Below the pieces are notes generated by a model that was not told where the DNA came from, ran no database searches, and saw only the letters and a program-made list of their open reading frames with translations. A stretch of DNA of 64,000 nucleotides from Adiantum capillus-veneris (taxonomy: Eukaryota; Streptophyta; Polypodiopsida; Polypodiales; Pteridaceae), in NCBI GenBank assembly GCA_014529385.2, contig CM043944.1, positions 75,267,884 to 75,331,883 on the forward strand, in the 5' to 3' direction. Positions 44,717 through 57,132 of this stretch are shown one piece after another (the stretch's first letter is position 1; every line of letters begins with the position of its first letter). The position numbers and the translations under genes are program-made.

Positions 44717-45682
44717 GGGTTGCACTTGAGGTGAGAACCCACCCCAAGCTTAAAGTACTTATGAGCCAAGCTTGTGGTGGGAACTGGGCCTATGCATGAG
44801 GGGTTGAGGTGTCAAAAAGTCAAAGATTCAATCCCTACAAGGAGGGGGCGAGCCCTACATGAGGGGGGATGAGAGAGAACACCCACACACTCACACAAGG
44901 CATGCATGGTACAAAGAAAGCAAAAGGGACACTTGTCAAGTTCCTCCTCATGTTGCCCTCATGGTGTGCCTGAAGCCTATTGGTTGGCCACCCAAGGGGT
45001 CCAATAATAATTTAGGAGATTTAATTAATTGATTTAGCATTTATCTAGCCCTCTCTCTCAAAAGGGAAAGGGGGACACTTGTCTCAAGGCTACCCTTGCT
45101 GCTTGTAATGCCTCCTGCTTGTGATTGGCTAGGCCTGGAGGGGTCCAATGAGCTTCAAGCATGAGCTACAAGGGGGGGTCAACCCAAGCAAGCTAGGGGG
45201 TTGCTTAGGGGGTATACTCACCCACACACACTCACAAACACTCTCATTGTGTGCTATGCAAAGTGCAAGAGCTCCCTCTCCTTCTCCAAACAAGTAGAGG
45301 TTGAGAGCCTACACCAACACTCTTGGATATGAAGTGCAAATCCAACCAAGAGCCATGCTTTAATGCTTAATCTTGGCATCTCCTTCTTCTTAATTACTAT
45401 GCTATTATGTATGCTAGCAACAAGAGTTATGATAAGTGATGAACTAATTCTTTCTCCTACGAAATGTTTCTTCTTCCTCATTCCCTACTAGCTCTCTCCA
45501 CCTTCGAAGGTGTTTGAGGTCTTGGGACTGAGGATTGGGATAGTTGAGGCTTTCTTTAAGTTTATGTTATGTTTGTGATGCATGAAGCTTTCCATCTTCA
45601 TTGCATCAAGGAACACAAAGATTGCATTGTAACAAGTCTCTCTTAATGGCAGAAATCATAATACAAATGCCTATTGGAGGGG

Positions 45683-45708
45683 GGACCGGCTCCACATAAA
45701 TCCGGTCC
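45683..45708 (+). other. Hairpin in the A-element 5' LTR
   Basis: GGACCGG pairs with CCGGTCC around a 12-base loop, after a G-run. The same hairpin is at 52049-52074 in the 3' LTR. Confidence 0.75.
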
Positions 45709-45895
45709 TCAATTGTTGTCATGTTCTCTAAATTCTCTCTCTTGCAAAAGTATTGTTCATGCCAAGTTAACTAATTTCTATGATTATGTTGCTATCTTCA
45801 ATTATGTTCACCCGCTATGCTCACAAAGTCATTTCTCAAAAGTATTCTCATTAATTTCCGCTACTCTCAAATTAAATAGGCCAATTCCATTACAT

Positions 45896-45908
45896 TGGTA
45901 TCAGAGCA
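45896..45908 (+). promoter_or_regulatory. Element A primer binding site
   Basis: TGGTATCAGAGCA, one base after the LTR end TTACA, complementary to the 3' end of initiator Met tRNA. Confidence 0.93.
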
Positions 45909-46308
45909 TTTGGTTTCTCTTTTCTTGCTTAAGAAGAGAGCTCCTTAAGTAGCCTATAAATGGTTGATGTTGTTAATTATATTAGGGTAAGTGGAACTGG
46001 GATCTATTATCGGTTTTGTTGAGCCCACTATGTGGGAGATGGTGCACACCTCGGGAGCTTTGGACTTAATAATGGAGTCTCTTTAGACTTGCCTACGGCT
46101 TTACCATTATTGAGCCATAAGAAGTCCGAAAGGAGCTAGCCCTTGGCAACTCTGCTATGTTAGACCTACTCCTCTACTCTCTATAATGAACCACTTCGAG
46201 CCGTGGGTGTAGATACTTAAGAGCCGATTTTCAAAGGCTAAGAGGAGTGGCAACTAAGGTTTTGAATTGCCAAAGCATACACTAAGTACATACATAAAAT
46301 TTGTTAAC

Positions 46309-49300
46309 ATGGCTGACAATAATCAAGAGAGTAGAATGAACATTCATAGCTTTGATTTTGCACATGAAGGTGCTAATGATGATGCTCCCATGTTTGTGAA
46401 TTATCTCGTCACTAGGTTGCAGCAAGCTATGGGCAACCCTGCTTTGCAAGCCGAAGTTACTCAACAACTTCGTGCTTATGGAATTTCCCTTCCTCTCCAA
46501 GAGGAGAGAGAGATTAGGAGGCCTCTTGAAGAGACCCCCAAAAGAAGACTCTCTCCCAGTCGAGAGGAGGAATCCAAAGAGCAAGAAATCAATTTAAGTT
46601 TAAGTTCCTTTGAAGATGTGGCTCCACGAAGACGGCGGTCTAGACAATCGCCCACTCCTCCCAAGAGGAAAAGATCAACACATAGTCCTTCTCCTCATCA
46701 CTCTGAAAGGCAAGAGAGGAAACAAAGGAAGAAAAGGGCTAGGAAGACGTCACCCTCTTCTCCTTCTTCTTCACCTTCCTCCTCTTCTGACGAAAGTTAT
46801 GGTTATTCTCCTAGAGAATACAAGAGGGGAGGACATCGCAAATCATTTCCTGCATGGCGAAGGTCACAAAAGCTAAAGAAGTTCAAGGAGGGAGGAAAGA
46901 GTATCTCTTTTCTCACCTATGATGGCACCTTCGGTGCTACCGACAAAGTGTTGGCCTTCATCCAGCAATTTGATGCGGCCTTTGGAGATGAGGACTTCAC
47001 ACAGTCCTCTAAGCTACGCCATGTAGCTATGCACTTCCAAAAATGAGCTCGTCAATGGTGGGCTAGCCTTTGTGGAAATGGTGAAGCCCCAAAGACATGG
47101 AAAACTCTACGAGTTTCCATCATGAAGCAATTCCTTGCAAGCAATGCAAAGGACAAAGTGCTTACCGAATGGCACAGCTTGAAGCTCCTCTCCCATGAGT
47201 CTATCCACAAATATGTAGACAAGTTTTGGGATTTACATCTCAAGGCTACTGTCTTTCAAAAGATAGACTTTGCCGAGCAAAGGCAGCAATTCGGTGCGGG
47301 ATTACCTGAACAGATGGCCGAATACATCAACTCTCAACGGCCTGGTACTATTAGCGAAGTAATCCATCACACCATGGTTGCTTCACGCATCAATTTCCAT
47401 CAAGGGGCTAGACGTAATGTCAAGCCCATGGAAAACAAAGACAAAAATGATGCAAAGGGGAAACCCAATGTTCAAAATACTTCCCAAGTCAATTCCAACA
47501 ACAACAATAATCGTTCCAAGGAGAAGGTTTACAAAGGTAAAAACAAAATCTCTCCTGAAGAGCTTGAAGCTTTTCGCAAGGACCATAAGTGTTTCAAGTG
47601 TGGGGAGCAAGGACATGGCTATCGTTATTGCCCCAAGAAGAATACTCGCAATGAGACTCCTAGGGCTTCCACCATCGAAGCTCCAAAAGAGGATGCACAT
47701 TGCAAAGGATCATCACTTTCCTATGCTTGGGGAAAGGTAAGAGAGCATGATGCCTTCATCTTGTTTGACCCTGGCTCTACTCTCAACTTCATATCAATGG
47801 AGTTGGCCACCAAGTTGGGCATTCAAGCTTTTGAGATGGGAAATATAGTAGTGGCTGATACAACTTTCAAGGGACAACAAGCCTCCGTTACTCCCTTGAT
47901 TGGGAAGTTGAGGCTTCATGTCCAAAGCTATGTTGACAAGGAAGACTTCTTCATCTCTCCTCTCCAGCATGAGGATGTTATCCTAGGGGCACCATGGTTT
48001 GATCGCATGGCTGCCAACATGAAGTTCCCTGAAAGGAGAATCTACTTCACCTACAGGGGAAAGAACATGTATATAGATGCTAGTGAGCGTGGTCGCACTA
48101 TTCCACTTGTAAATCCTCTTGCTTTTGATAAGTCAATGAAGAGCTCAGTTTCTGCGTACATGATTTTTGTCAAAGAGTCTCTAAAAGATACTAATGTTGC
48201 ATCAAATGTAAATGGTAGTAATCAAGAAGAGTTAGACTTGTCTAATTTTCTAAAAGGATTCCAAGATGTGTTCATCGATGATATCCCTATGGACTTACCT
48301 CCAAAACGAGGGGATGATGACCATCGTATTGAGCTCCTTCCTGGAAGCTCACCACCTAACAAGCCTCCTTATCGAGTCTCACAAGCTCAACAAGAGGAGA
48401 TCATGAGGCAAGTACAAGAGCTGGGAGACAAAGGGATGGTGAGGCCTAGTTCCTCTCCCTTTTGTTCTTCAGTCCTTTTAGTGCAAAAGAAAGATGGTAC
48501 ATATCCTATGTGTATGGACTATCGAGCACTAAACCATATCACTATCAAAAATAGATTTCCCGTACCTCGGGTAGAAGATCTGTTTGATAAGCTACAAGGC
48601 TCGACCTACTTCAGTAGGATTGACCTTAAAAGTGGCTATCATCAAATAAGGATAGTGGATGAAGATATCTTAAAGACCGCGTTTCGCACAACGTTTGTTC
48701 TTTATGAATATCTAGTCATGCCTTTTGGCTTGACTAATGCACCAGCTACATTCAATCGTTTGATGGAGAAAATTTTTAGACCAAACCGCAAATTCACTGG
48801 AGTGTTCTTTGATGATATCATCATCTACTCCAAGTCTTTGGAGGAACATAAGCAACATCTCCAAGTGATTTTTCAAGCATTGAGGGAGAACAAGCTTTTT
48901 CTCAACAGCGAATTCTTCCTTCAAGAGATTCAATACCTAGGTCATATTATCTCTAAAGATGGTATCCAAATGGATCCATCAAAGTTAGAGGTAATAAAAG
49001 CATGGCCTTCTAACCCAAGAAATCTACATGAGCTAAGAAGCTTTGTTGGTATGTGTGCATACTATAGACGCTTCATAGCAAGATTCTCTCAAGTAGCAGG
49101 ACCACTACACGACTTAACTAAGAAGAACGTTAAGTTTGTGTGGACTACTAAGGAGCAAAATGCTTTTGAAAAGCTCAAAGAGAAGCTTACTTCCCAACCA
49201 GTCCTCGTGCTTCCGGATCTCTCAAAGCCATTTGAGGTCCAATGTGATGCTTGTGGTGATTGCCTTGGAGCAGTTTTGCTTCAAGAAGGGCATGCCATAG

Positions 49301-49578
49301 CATATGAGAGCCGAAGGCTCAATATTGATGAACGAGTCTTGGGCATTTATGAGAAAGAGCTTTTAGCTGTTCTACATGCCCTATACACATGGAAGCACTA
49401 CCTATTGGGGACTCCATTTATCCTACGAACCGACCACCAAAGTCTCAAGTATTTCATGATGCAAACCAAGCTTTCCGACAAACAAATGAGGTGGGCAAAT
49501 TTTCTTTCGCAATTCAATTTCCATATTGCTCACATAGCTGGTAGGCACAATCAAGTGGCCGATGCACTTTCACGATGA
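46309..49578 (+). pseudogene. Element A gag-protease-reverse transcriptase-RNase H polyprotein
   Basis: One frame from ATG 46309, interrupted by TGA at 47044 and closed by TGA at 49576; both look like CGA-to-TGA changes. Gag has an Arg/Ser-rich nuclear-type region (RRRRSRQSPTPPKRKRS), then the capsid core (ARQWWASL) and a CCHC knuckle CFKCGEQGHGYRYC near 47590. The protease active site is ILFDPGSTLNFIS near 47758. Reverse transcriptase has MDYRALNHITIKNRFP, FSRIDLKSGYHQIRI and the catalytic FFDDII. RNase H shows CDACGDCLGAVL, EKELLAVLHAL, RTDHQSLKYF and ADALSR, so its acidic residues are all present. Confidence 0.92.
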
Positions 49579-51080
49579 CCCAAAGTTAATGCGGTGTCTA
49601 TAGCTACTCACAATGATCTATCCTCTATGATAGATGAGTATGCTACTGACCCTGACTTTAGAGACATAATGTCAGCCCTTGCTTTGGGGAAGAAAGAGGA
49701 ACCATTCACCTTGCAGGATGGTTATCTTCTCCACGGCAATAGGCTATGTGTTACCCATTCCCTTCGTGAGAAAGTTATGTATGAATCCCATGCTCCTCCA
49801 TATGCGGGCATAGAGGTATTCAACCTACTCTCCGAGGAGTAGAGACGTACTTCTATTGGCCTACCATGAAAGTGGACATACAAGAGTATGTTTCAAAATG
49901 TGTAGTATGCCAAAAGACCAAGTATGATAGAGGGAAGCAACCTAGATTACTCCAGCCATTGCCTATTCCAAATTCACCATGGGAGAGTATATCCATGGAT
50001 TTCATCTTTGGATTACCCAAGTCTATCCATGGGAATACAGGAATATGGACAATAGTTGACAGGTTTAGCAAGCAAACACATTTTATTCCTGTCAAAAAGA
50101 CTATTAAGTCACATCAAATGGCAACTCTCTTCATATCTCAGATTTTCAAGCACCATGGATTACCCACATCCATGGTGTCAGATAGAGATCCTAGAATGAC
50201 CAATAATTTCTGGAAAGCTCTCTTTGAAAATCTAGGAACAAGATTGAATTTCTCTTCGGCCTATCACCCACAAACGGATGGCCAAAGTGAGATATCCAAT
50301 CTCACGATACTCGATCTACTCAAGACTTATGTTACCGAAGTAGATCAACGCTCACAATGGGAACAATACTTACCTCTTGTAGAGTATGCCTACAATAATA
50401 CTGTACATACTTCTATGGGAAAATCACCTTTTGAGATCATTGAGGGAAGTCCTAAAAGTCCATTGCTACTCAAAGTACATGGGAAGATCTTCGCCCCCGC
50501 CGATGAGTATAGCCGTGACCTACAAGAATCTTTTCAAAAGATTAGGGAGGCTATATCCATCTCTCAACAAAGGCAAAAAGCTGCTGCTGATAAGCACAGA
50601 AGAGCCTTAATATTCAAAGAAAATGATTGGGTCTTACTCAAGTTTCCTAAGGCTCGATTAAGACAAATGACGGGCAAAAATCCTACGGGCCATCAAAAGT
50701 ATTATGCTAAACTAGCAAAAAGATACTATGGTCCTTTCCAAATCTTGAAGCCCATCAATGAGACGGCTTATCAACTCAAGTTGCCCAACCATTGGCTCAT
50801 ACACAATGCCTTTCATGTAAGCCTACTTAAGCCCTACAAAGGAGAGCCACCAACTGAACCAGTTATTGAAGACCCTCCCGAAGTTGAAGACCAAGAAGAG
50901 GTGCTACAACCCGAAGCTGTTCTTCGGCATGAAGACAAGGTACTACGACATGGTAAGATTATCCGATGGTATCTTATTAAGTTCAAAAATTATCCTTTTG
51001 AAGATGCTAGATGGATGCAAGGAATAGAGCTTAAGGATAGTATGAACCTTGTCAATGTTTACAATGCTACATTAGAGTAA
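49579..51080 (+). pseudogene. Element A integrase with chromodomain-like tail
   Basis: The frame continues past the TGA at 49576 to about 49811, where a single base is missing; from 49866 the frame is open to 51080. The zinc finger spans the break (histidine near YESHAPPYAG, then CVVCQKTK). The catalytic triad is intact: MDFIFGLP (Asp), VSDRDPRM (Asp), GQSEISN (Glu). The tail contains LPNHWLIHNAFHVSLLKPY and a chromodomain-like segment VLRHGKIIRWYLIKFKNYP followed by FEDARWM. Chromodomains steer integration into heterochromatin in this lineage. Confidence 0.92.
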
Positions 51081-51170
51081 GCAAATGTACAAATTTCTTT
51101 TAAATGACTCATGTTTTTAAATGAGTCATGTTTTTGTCTTATAAGACTAGTCCTCTTTTTAATTGTGCAC

Positions 51171-52260
51171 AAAAGTCAAAGATTCAATCCCTACAAGGAG
51201 GGGGTGAGCCCTACATGAGGGGGGATGAGAGAGAACACCCACACACTCACACAAGGCATGCATGGTACAAAGAAAGCAAAAGGGACACTTGTCAAGTTCC
51301 TCCTCATGTTGCCCTCATGGTGTGTCTGAAGCCTATTGGTTGGCCACCCAAGGGGTCCAATAATAATTTAGGAGATTTAATTAATTGATTTAGCATTTAT
51401 CTAGCCCTCTCTCTCAAAAGGGAAAGGGGGACACTTGTCTCAAGGCTACCCTTGCTGCTTGTAATGCCTCCTGCTTGTGATTGGCTAGGCCTGGAGGGGT
51501 CCAATGAGCTTCAAGCATGAGCTACAAGGGGGGGTCGACCGAAGCAAGCTAGGGGGTTGCTTAGGGGGTATACTCACCCACACACACTCACAAACACTCT
51601 CATTGTGTGCTATGCAAAGTGCAAGAGCTCCCTCTCCTTCTCCAAGCAAGTAGAGGTTGAGAGCCTACACCAAGACTCTTGGATATGGAGTGCAAATCCA
51701 ACCAAGAGCCATGCTTCAATGCTTAAGCTTGCCATCTCCTTCTTCTTCATTACTATGCTATTATGTATGCTAGCACCAAGAGTTATGATAAGTGATGAAC
51801 TAATTCTTTCTCCTACCAAATGTTTCTTCTTCCTCTTCCCTACCCTCATTCCCTGCTAGCTCTCTCCACCTTCGAAGGTGTTTGAGGTCTTGGGATAGTT
51901 GAGGCTTTCTTCAAGTTTATGTTATGTTTGTGATGCATGAAGCTTTCCATCTTCATTGCATCACCTAGGTCACAAGGAACACAAAGTTTGTATTGTAACA
52001 AGTCTCTCTTAATGGCAGAAATCATAATACAAATGCCTATTGGAGGGGGGACCGGCTCCACATAAATCCGGTCCTCAATTGTTGTCATGTTCTCTAAATT
52101 CTCTCTCTTGCAAAAGTATTCTTCATGCCAAGTTAACTAATTGCTATGATTATGTTCCTATCTTCAATTATGTTCACCCGCTATGCTCACAAAGTCATTT
52201 CTCAAAAGTATTCTCATTAATTTCCGCTACTCTCAAATTAAATAGGCCAATTCCATTACA
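51171..52260 (+). repeat. Element A 3' LTR, lacking its U3 start
   Basis: Matches 44815-45894. It joins internal sequence directly at GCACAAAAGTC, without polypurine tract and without the first 537 bp of the LTR. The truncated A copy at 1-1187 shows that internal sequence normally continues after GTGCACAAA, so this is a deletion with an AAA microhomology. It also lacks a short GGGACTGAGGATT segment present in the 5' LTR. Confidence 0.85.
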
Positions 52261-52336
52261 ATATTTATTGGTTTTATGGCTTGCAATACATTCTTCTCAA
52301 TATTTTGCAAGGTCTCCGCACCTCCATTTGTAGCAG
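52261..52336 (+). repeat. Possible copia LTR end interrupted by element A
   Basis: Seventy-odd bases ending TTTGTAGCAG directly before a primer-site-like sequence. If real, element A inserted within the LTR of an older element. The remaining LTR would lie left of 44273, where I cannot define its start. Confidence 0.35.
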
Positions 52337-52349
52337 TGGTATTAGAGCT
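52337..52349 (+). promoter_or_regulatory. Primer-site-like sequence TGGTATTAGAGCT
   Basis: Identical to the element G primer site over 13 bases. It suggests the 5' end of another copia-type element starting here, but no gag follows that I can recognise. Confidence 0.55.
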
Positions 52350-52524
52350 GAGGTTATGCTCCAGATATTGTAGATAAATTTATCGTTCTATGTCCTTGTT
52401 TTATATTACCTTTTTCATGCAAATCTGGCATTAATCCTTCATTTATTTGTATTTAGTGAAAGATATCTGAATAAGATAATAGAAATGACAATTTTATACA
52501 GTGAGCAAAGTTTACAAAGTATTA

Positions 52525-52525
52525 A

Positions 52526-52557
<32 letters not shown>
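52525..52557. repeat. Microsatellite (TG)n(TA)n
   Basis: About nine TG units followed by about seven TA units. Confidence 0.95.
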
Positions 52558-52580
52558 AGCACGATAAATATCATCATAGG

Positions 52581-52748
52581 ATCTGTATAGTAGACAAAGA
52601 ATAGGAAGAAGAAGAAGCCAAAGAACTTCTAGATATTGCATAGGCCAATGAACGACAATAGTATCTTTACGAGGGAGAAGAGGAAAAACGGCTATTAGAT
52701 GATATGTTTTAGTATAAGAATGCGGAAGAAGAGGAAGAGCAGTAGAGG
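52581..52748 (+). pseudogene. Acidic coiled-coil-like frame broken only by TAG codons
   Basis: In the frame through 52593 the sequence is rich in Glu, Lys and Leu: EEEEAKELLDIA, ANERQ, YLYEGEEEKRLLDDMF, YKNAEEEEEQ. The only stops in the stretch are five TAG codons (52602, 52641, 52659, 52710, 52743), then TGA at 52749. Each TAG would be Gln if it came from CAG. The family is not recognised; an acidic N-terminal segment of a plant transposase or nuclease is one possibility. Confidence 0.45.
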
Positions 52749-53530
52749 TGATGGTTTAACCACGTGAGAGCTTCACGCATCTGTGCCGAGTTTTGAAATC
52801 AAGGGCGATGCTTCTTGAGGCAACCTAAGACACACCACTATCTGCAATTTCACAAACTTTAGTTTGTGGTGACGACCAAACTTCTATTGCCTATGGGAAT
52901 ATCTCTTGACAAGTGAATCCCCTTTGAACCAATACTAGAAGGCACGTCTTATTGGGCTTTCCTAAATGCTCGTGATGACCCCCCCATCTCCTCTAGAGCC
53001 CGCCCCGCTACCTCAGTGCCAACCGCTTTGAACCATCACATGTGGGCAAGACACAACCGACTTTGCACTGCTGCCCAAAACAACAGTCCCCTACGATCAC
53101 GGCACCCAACAATGGTATTTGATCGTCATTTGACATGTAGTGAACCGCTTTGGACTTTTCTTGCCAACCAATGTAGACTTGGCATGTGCTAGGGCATTAA
53201 GTAGGCGAAAACATGGTAGTGCAAACATTGATAGGCAACGTTGCATCAATTTCTTATGCACCTTGGACAACCTCAGTACCCCTTACCCAATAAGATGCAT
53301 CAATTGACGTCGACAGAATATGCACCCAACTAACGATGACCACAGAATCTAAGGAGTGCATGCACATCCATGTGCGTAGACCACTAGACACCATTCAAAA
53401 ACTGAGCAAGGAGCGGCCCAACCTACAGTCCCAGACTTACTTATCACTTCAGCATCACTCTGTCTCTCCCTCTTTGCCAAATAGCGATGTTAACCACCCT
53501 CAGATTGCATGACTAATCATGCAATCCTCG

Positions 53531-53534
<4 letters not shown>

Positions 53535-53626
<92 letters not shown>
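53535..53626. repeat. Microsatellite (CT)n, about 92 bp
   Basis: Pure CT repeat. It creates long Ser-Leu and Arg-Glu reading frames that are not genes. Confidence 0.98.
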
Positions 53627-53629
<3 letters not shown>

Positions 53630-56169
53630 TTCCACTTCACACCAGAAGCCCTCATGCAAAGCATTTCACGTTCAGTATTCCTTCTCTTACGAGGGCTACC
53701 AACCAACCTCACAAGCGGTTCAAAGCCACCCTTTGTCCCTCACTCGCTCTCATGACTACAATTCTCTCTCTCCTCCACCGACTGTCATACAACATATGTA
53801 GCTATGGTTGCATAACCACTAACAAGCACACAACCACCGTTGAATCAGTAGTAGTCTTTCAACTAGATGCACTCAGTAATCGTGGGGCACTTCACTTAGA
53901 GCATACAATCTTATCAACGCCTACAGATCACCGGCCAACCTCTCAGCCGTTGAACTCTTGTGCATGTCGTCTTCAAGCCGACAAAAGAGCGCGCACACAC
54001 ACACATGGAGACCCCCTTTTTCACTCTCAATTCTCATCAAGTAGCAGCCATTAAAACCTCTTATTCTCTCTCACCAACCCTCTCCCTCTCGCCCACCACC
54101 CCTTTTTGAGCATGCATGTATGCAAGGGATGATGCGGTAATTGCTCTCTCGTCTCACTCAACCACCAACTCTCTCTCTCCCCCTCGTCTACTAAATTTGA
54201 CGCCCACACAACACTGGTCGGCCCCCGACTACTTGCAGAAGCGAATGTTGACGAAGATCTTCACTCACTAATGCACTACTTCCTCTAACCGCCTCCCCGC
54301 TCATCACGGGTTGTTGTTTTCTATGCTCGATAAGCCGGCCTCTTTGTGGTGACTCGGCTGTGTGTGTGCTTCTAGCTTCCCCTTTTGTGGCCGCTATAGG
54401 CTACCTAGCTAGACCACTTCCAGTTAAGCAGCTACAACAATTCATTGAATTCAAAACCAATTTCTCATGGGCCTACACGACATTTGAATTCCATCCTGCA
54501 GGACTACGGCATCAGCAACAATGACATCTATTGGGGTATCAAAGTCTGTTGATATTTTTCCAATGCCCGATCAACTATAGACTATTTGGTACCTAACATC
54601 CTATGTGCCTGACACGAATACATTGAAGGGAAACCAAAATTTTGTGGCCTTCTGGACTTCGGCACACCCCGCCCAGGCAACATCGAGTGCGCTAAAGCAA
54701 AACTTCACACGGGGGAAATACGTGTCACAAATAAAATCCTTTACATTAATGCATTCAACATACTGCACTCACCAACGATCGAAACCACTCGAGCTCGTAA
54801 AGTACTTACCTTCAACCAACAGTGGAGTTGCTTTCCCATTGTTATGTTTAAAGTTTGGGACATGTTCGTCAAGAATAATGCATATCAATGTTTTCATTTT
54901 ATACCACTTTCACAATGTATTTGGTAAAATTTTATGTAATAACCCCCACCATAACCTCATCATGTCTGATAATTACCACAAATCGCGTATGTCTGCGGAC
55001 TTTTGGGACATCTACATTGGGAATCGATAGGATGACTAGTCAAACTATCTATCTGACCATCTATTAGAGGAAAGGGCAGAAATCCACGCACGTGAACACA
55101 TACCATCTACAAATCTTACCTTACATGATGCTTGGTACAAAGACCATAAACCTTACTTTTCTTGCCTCGAATATGGCCCATGGTGGATGTCTCAAGAACA
55201 GGCATAAAATTTTAAAATTTTTTCCAATCTCTCTTTTCAACTCTCCTTATTCTCTAGTTTTCATAATTGTTTGATCTCAAAATTGACAACTCATGGCAAA
55301 TGATAACCTCTTGGGATTGATTCTTTTTACCAAGTAGTTGAGTGTAAAGCTATTGTAGTATTGTGGTGGATGATAGATCAATACATCATATATTTTTTAA
55401 ATGGGATGGCACTATCTATCTCAAACTTCTCTTGCAATAATTTAAATTTTGTACCATTTTTCCTTGAAATTGAAAACCGTTGTTAATAAAGAATTTGCAT
55501 TTATCTGTCTCATGTCTATCCTAGGTACTTATTTAGGGATGCACTAATAAGCACGACCTTTCATCACAATACAAGCACTTACTATTAAAAACTTAATAAA
55601 AAATAGGGAACAATTAATTTGTGTGATGAATAACCTTAACAACCCTCCCTATCATCTGTACTTTGTTTTAACAAGCCTCATAAATGAGCATTACCATTTT
55701 CATTCCAGTAATCTTACTAGTCGTTCCACCTTCAAGGGATATGTTTACAAGTTTTTGTAACTATATGGGTTTTTAATTTTGGTATAAACAGTCCTAAACA
55801 TCCTCCACGTGCAATCCAATTCAACATATAATCCTTTATACAATGGTATCCCTCGAGAGGCCAAGTAGTATTGTTATTCTTTTGACATAAATTGACTTAT
55901 CTTAAACATGCTAAAGTCTTATTTTATTTTTCGTAAGTTTGACAGTGCAGCTTTCTCTCACTTGTGACTCTCACCACATATACACACTGATATATATATT
56001 TTCAAATGCAGTTTACCATCCGGCTACTCACATGAGTTGAGGTGCTTTGGGTTAGTGAACAACACTTTGTAATAAGTACATTGCTTCTCTACTATACTCC
56101 AATGTGGTGTCACATAGGTAGTAACTATTTTGTTATGTCTTGTTTAATCCATTGGTCACATGCACACAG

Positions 56170-56405
56170 ATTTGCCGATTTAGGTAGTGTGTCAATGTTG
56201 ATCCTGGTGTAGATTCGTTGATTTAGGCAACACCACTTGTCCGTGTGAATTTTCGATTTAGGCAGCACAACAACAAACTACAGATTCATGATTTTTAACA
56301 ATACCAAATGCAAATTCACCAATTTAGGCAGCATCAGTGCAGATTCTTCGATTTAGGCAGCACGTCTTATTGGTGTAGATTTGCCGATTTATGCAACACC
56401 GATCA
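56170..56405. repeat. Degenerate repeat around GATTTRCCGATTTAGGCAGCA
   Basis: About seven diverged units contain the core CGATTTAGGCAGCAC (variants TTGATTTAGGCAACAC, CAATTTAGGCAGCAT, CGATTTATGCAACACC), spaced 25-45 bp. Confidence 0.8.
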
Positions 56406-56821
56406 TGAAATCATGTTGTAGTGGTTGGTCACCACTGTCCTTACTATGATTTTGTTACTCGGGTACATGTTGGCAGATATTTGGATTTGGATTTGGAATG
56501 GGTGTATGATGATTTTCTGTCGCGACAGTATTAATGGAACTGAAATTAACATTGATATAAATTAACTTATTGAATGATGAGTGTGATCAATGATATCCTG
56601 ATACATCAAGGTAAGACATATACTGTTTATTCTAGTGCTGTGGGACAATAGAATAGGTAGTATATGGATGACAACAAGCATAAACAACGTTGTTTAGTTT
56701 AATAATTTTTTTCTTTTATTATGAGTTGTTCCTAACACAAAATACTAATCACTAATTTTGACCAATATAGTTTGCAGATTCTTATGTTTGCAATTAAGGA
56801 CAATTGATTTCCAATGGAGAG

Positions 56822-57132
56822 GTATGTAATGGAATTGATATTTTACTATTATTGTAGCTGACATGTGGAAAACAAATTAGCAGCTAATGGACTATGTGTG
56901 AAAGGATGGCATTTTATGTATATTTTATTATTCAAGTGCTCTTTATGAGCTTTGATCAGCCAGTATGTACTCATTTTTTAGCATTCAAGAAATCTATAAG
57001 TAAATACTTGCAACAAGAAAATGCTCACTCTTGCACAGGGGGAGATTGCACCTAGTGTCTGTGTTATTCTTCTCTCCTCTCCTCTCTTATCTCTAGCCGT
57101 GTCGGCGTAGCACTCCGCTCTAGGAGGTGCGC

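Larger units (their letters stand above)
44278..45894 (+). repeat. Element A 5' LTR
   Basis: TGTCATAAAG … CCATTACA, about 1.6 kb. The segment from 44815 on matches the 3' LTR. The first 537 bp have no counterpart at the 3' end. It carries a tandem motif array (44588-44716) and a 7-bp hairpin near its 3' end (45683-45708). Confidence 0.75.
44278..52260 (+). mobile_element. Element A: nearly complete chromovirus (Ty3/gypsy) retrotransposon
   Basis: 5' LTR (44278-45894), primer site, gag-pol and 3' LTR (51171-52260). Gag, zinc knuckle, protease, reverse transcriptase, RNase H and integrase with a chromodomain-like tail are in one polyprotein, typical of chromoviruses. Defects seen: in-frame TGA at 47044-47046 and 49576-49578, a one-base loss near 49811, and loss of the polypurine tract with the first part of the 3' LTR. 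The shared LTR parts differ at only about twenty positions plus a few indels by eye, so it is the youngest large element here. Confidence 0.9.
52750..56821. other. Long spacer without recognised genes
   Basis: Nothing that I can assign to a protein family. It contains a 92-bp pure (CT)n tract at 53535-53626, C/T-rich DNA around 54050-54200, AT-rich DNA from 55380 to 55950, and a degenerate short repeat near 56170-56405. ORFs at 53509-54054 and 54605-55030 are carried by low-complexity or non-conserved sequence. Confidence 0.5.

Noticed and set aside
46309-47046. Host SR-type splicing factor, from the Arg/Ser-rich stretch
   Set aside because: It is in frame with, and directly upstream of, the gag core and zinc knuckle of element A.
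52581-52748. Alternative genetic code or stop-codon readthrough
   Set aside because: TAG-only stops are better explained by C-to-T change at CAG (CHG) sites in methylated DNA; the region has no other sign of a reassigned code.
53509-54054. 181-codon plus-strand frame
   Set aside because: The first third is a CT-repeat translation, and the rest shows no domain or conserved pattern.
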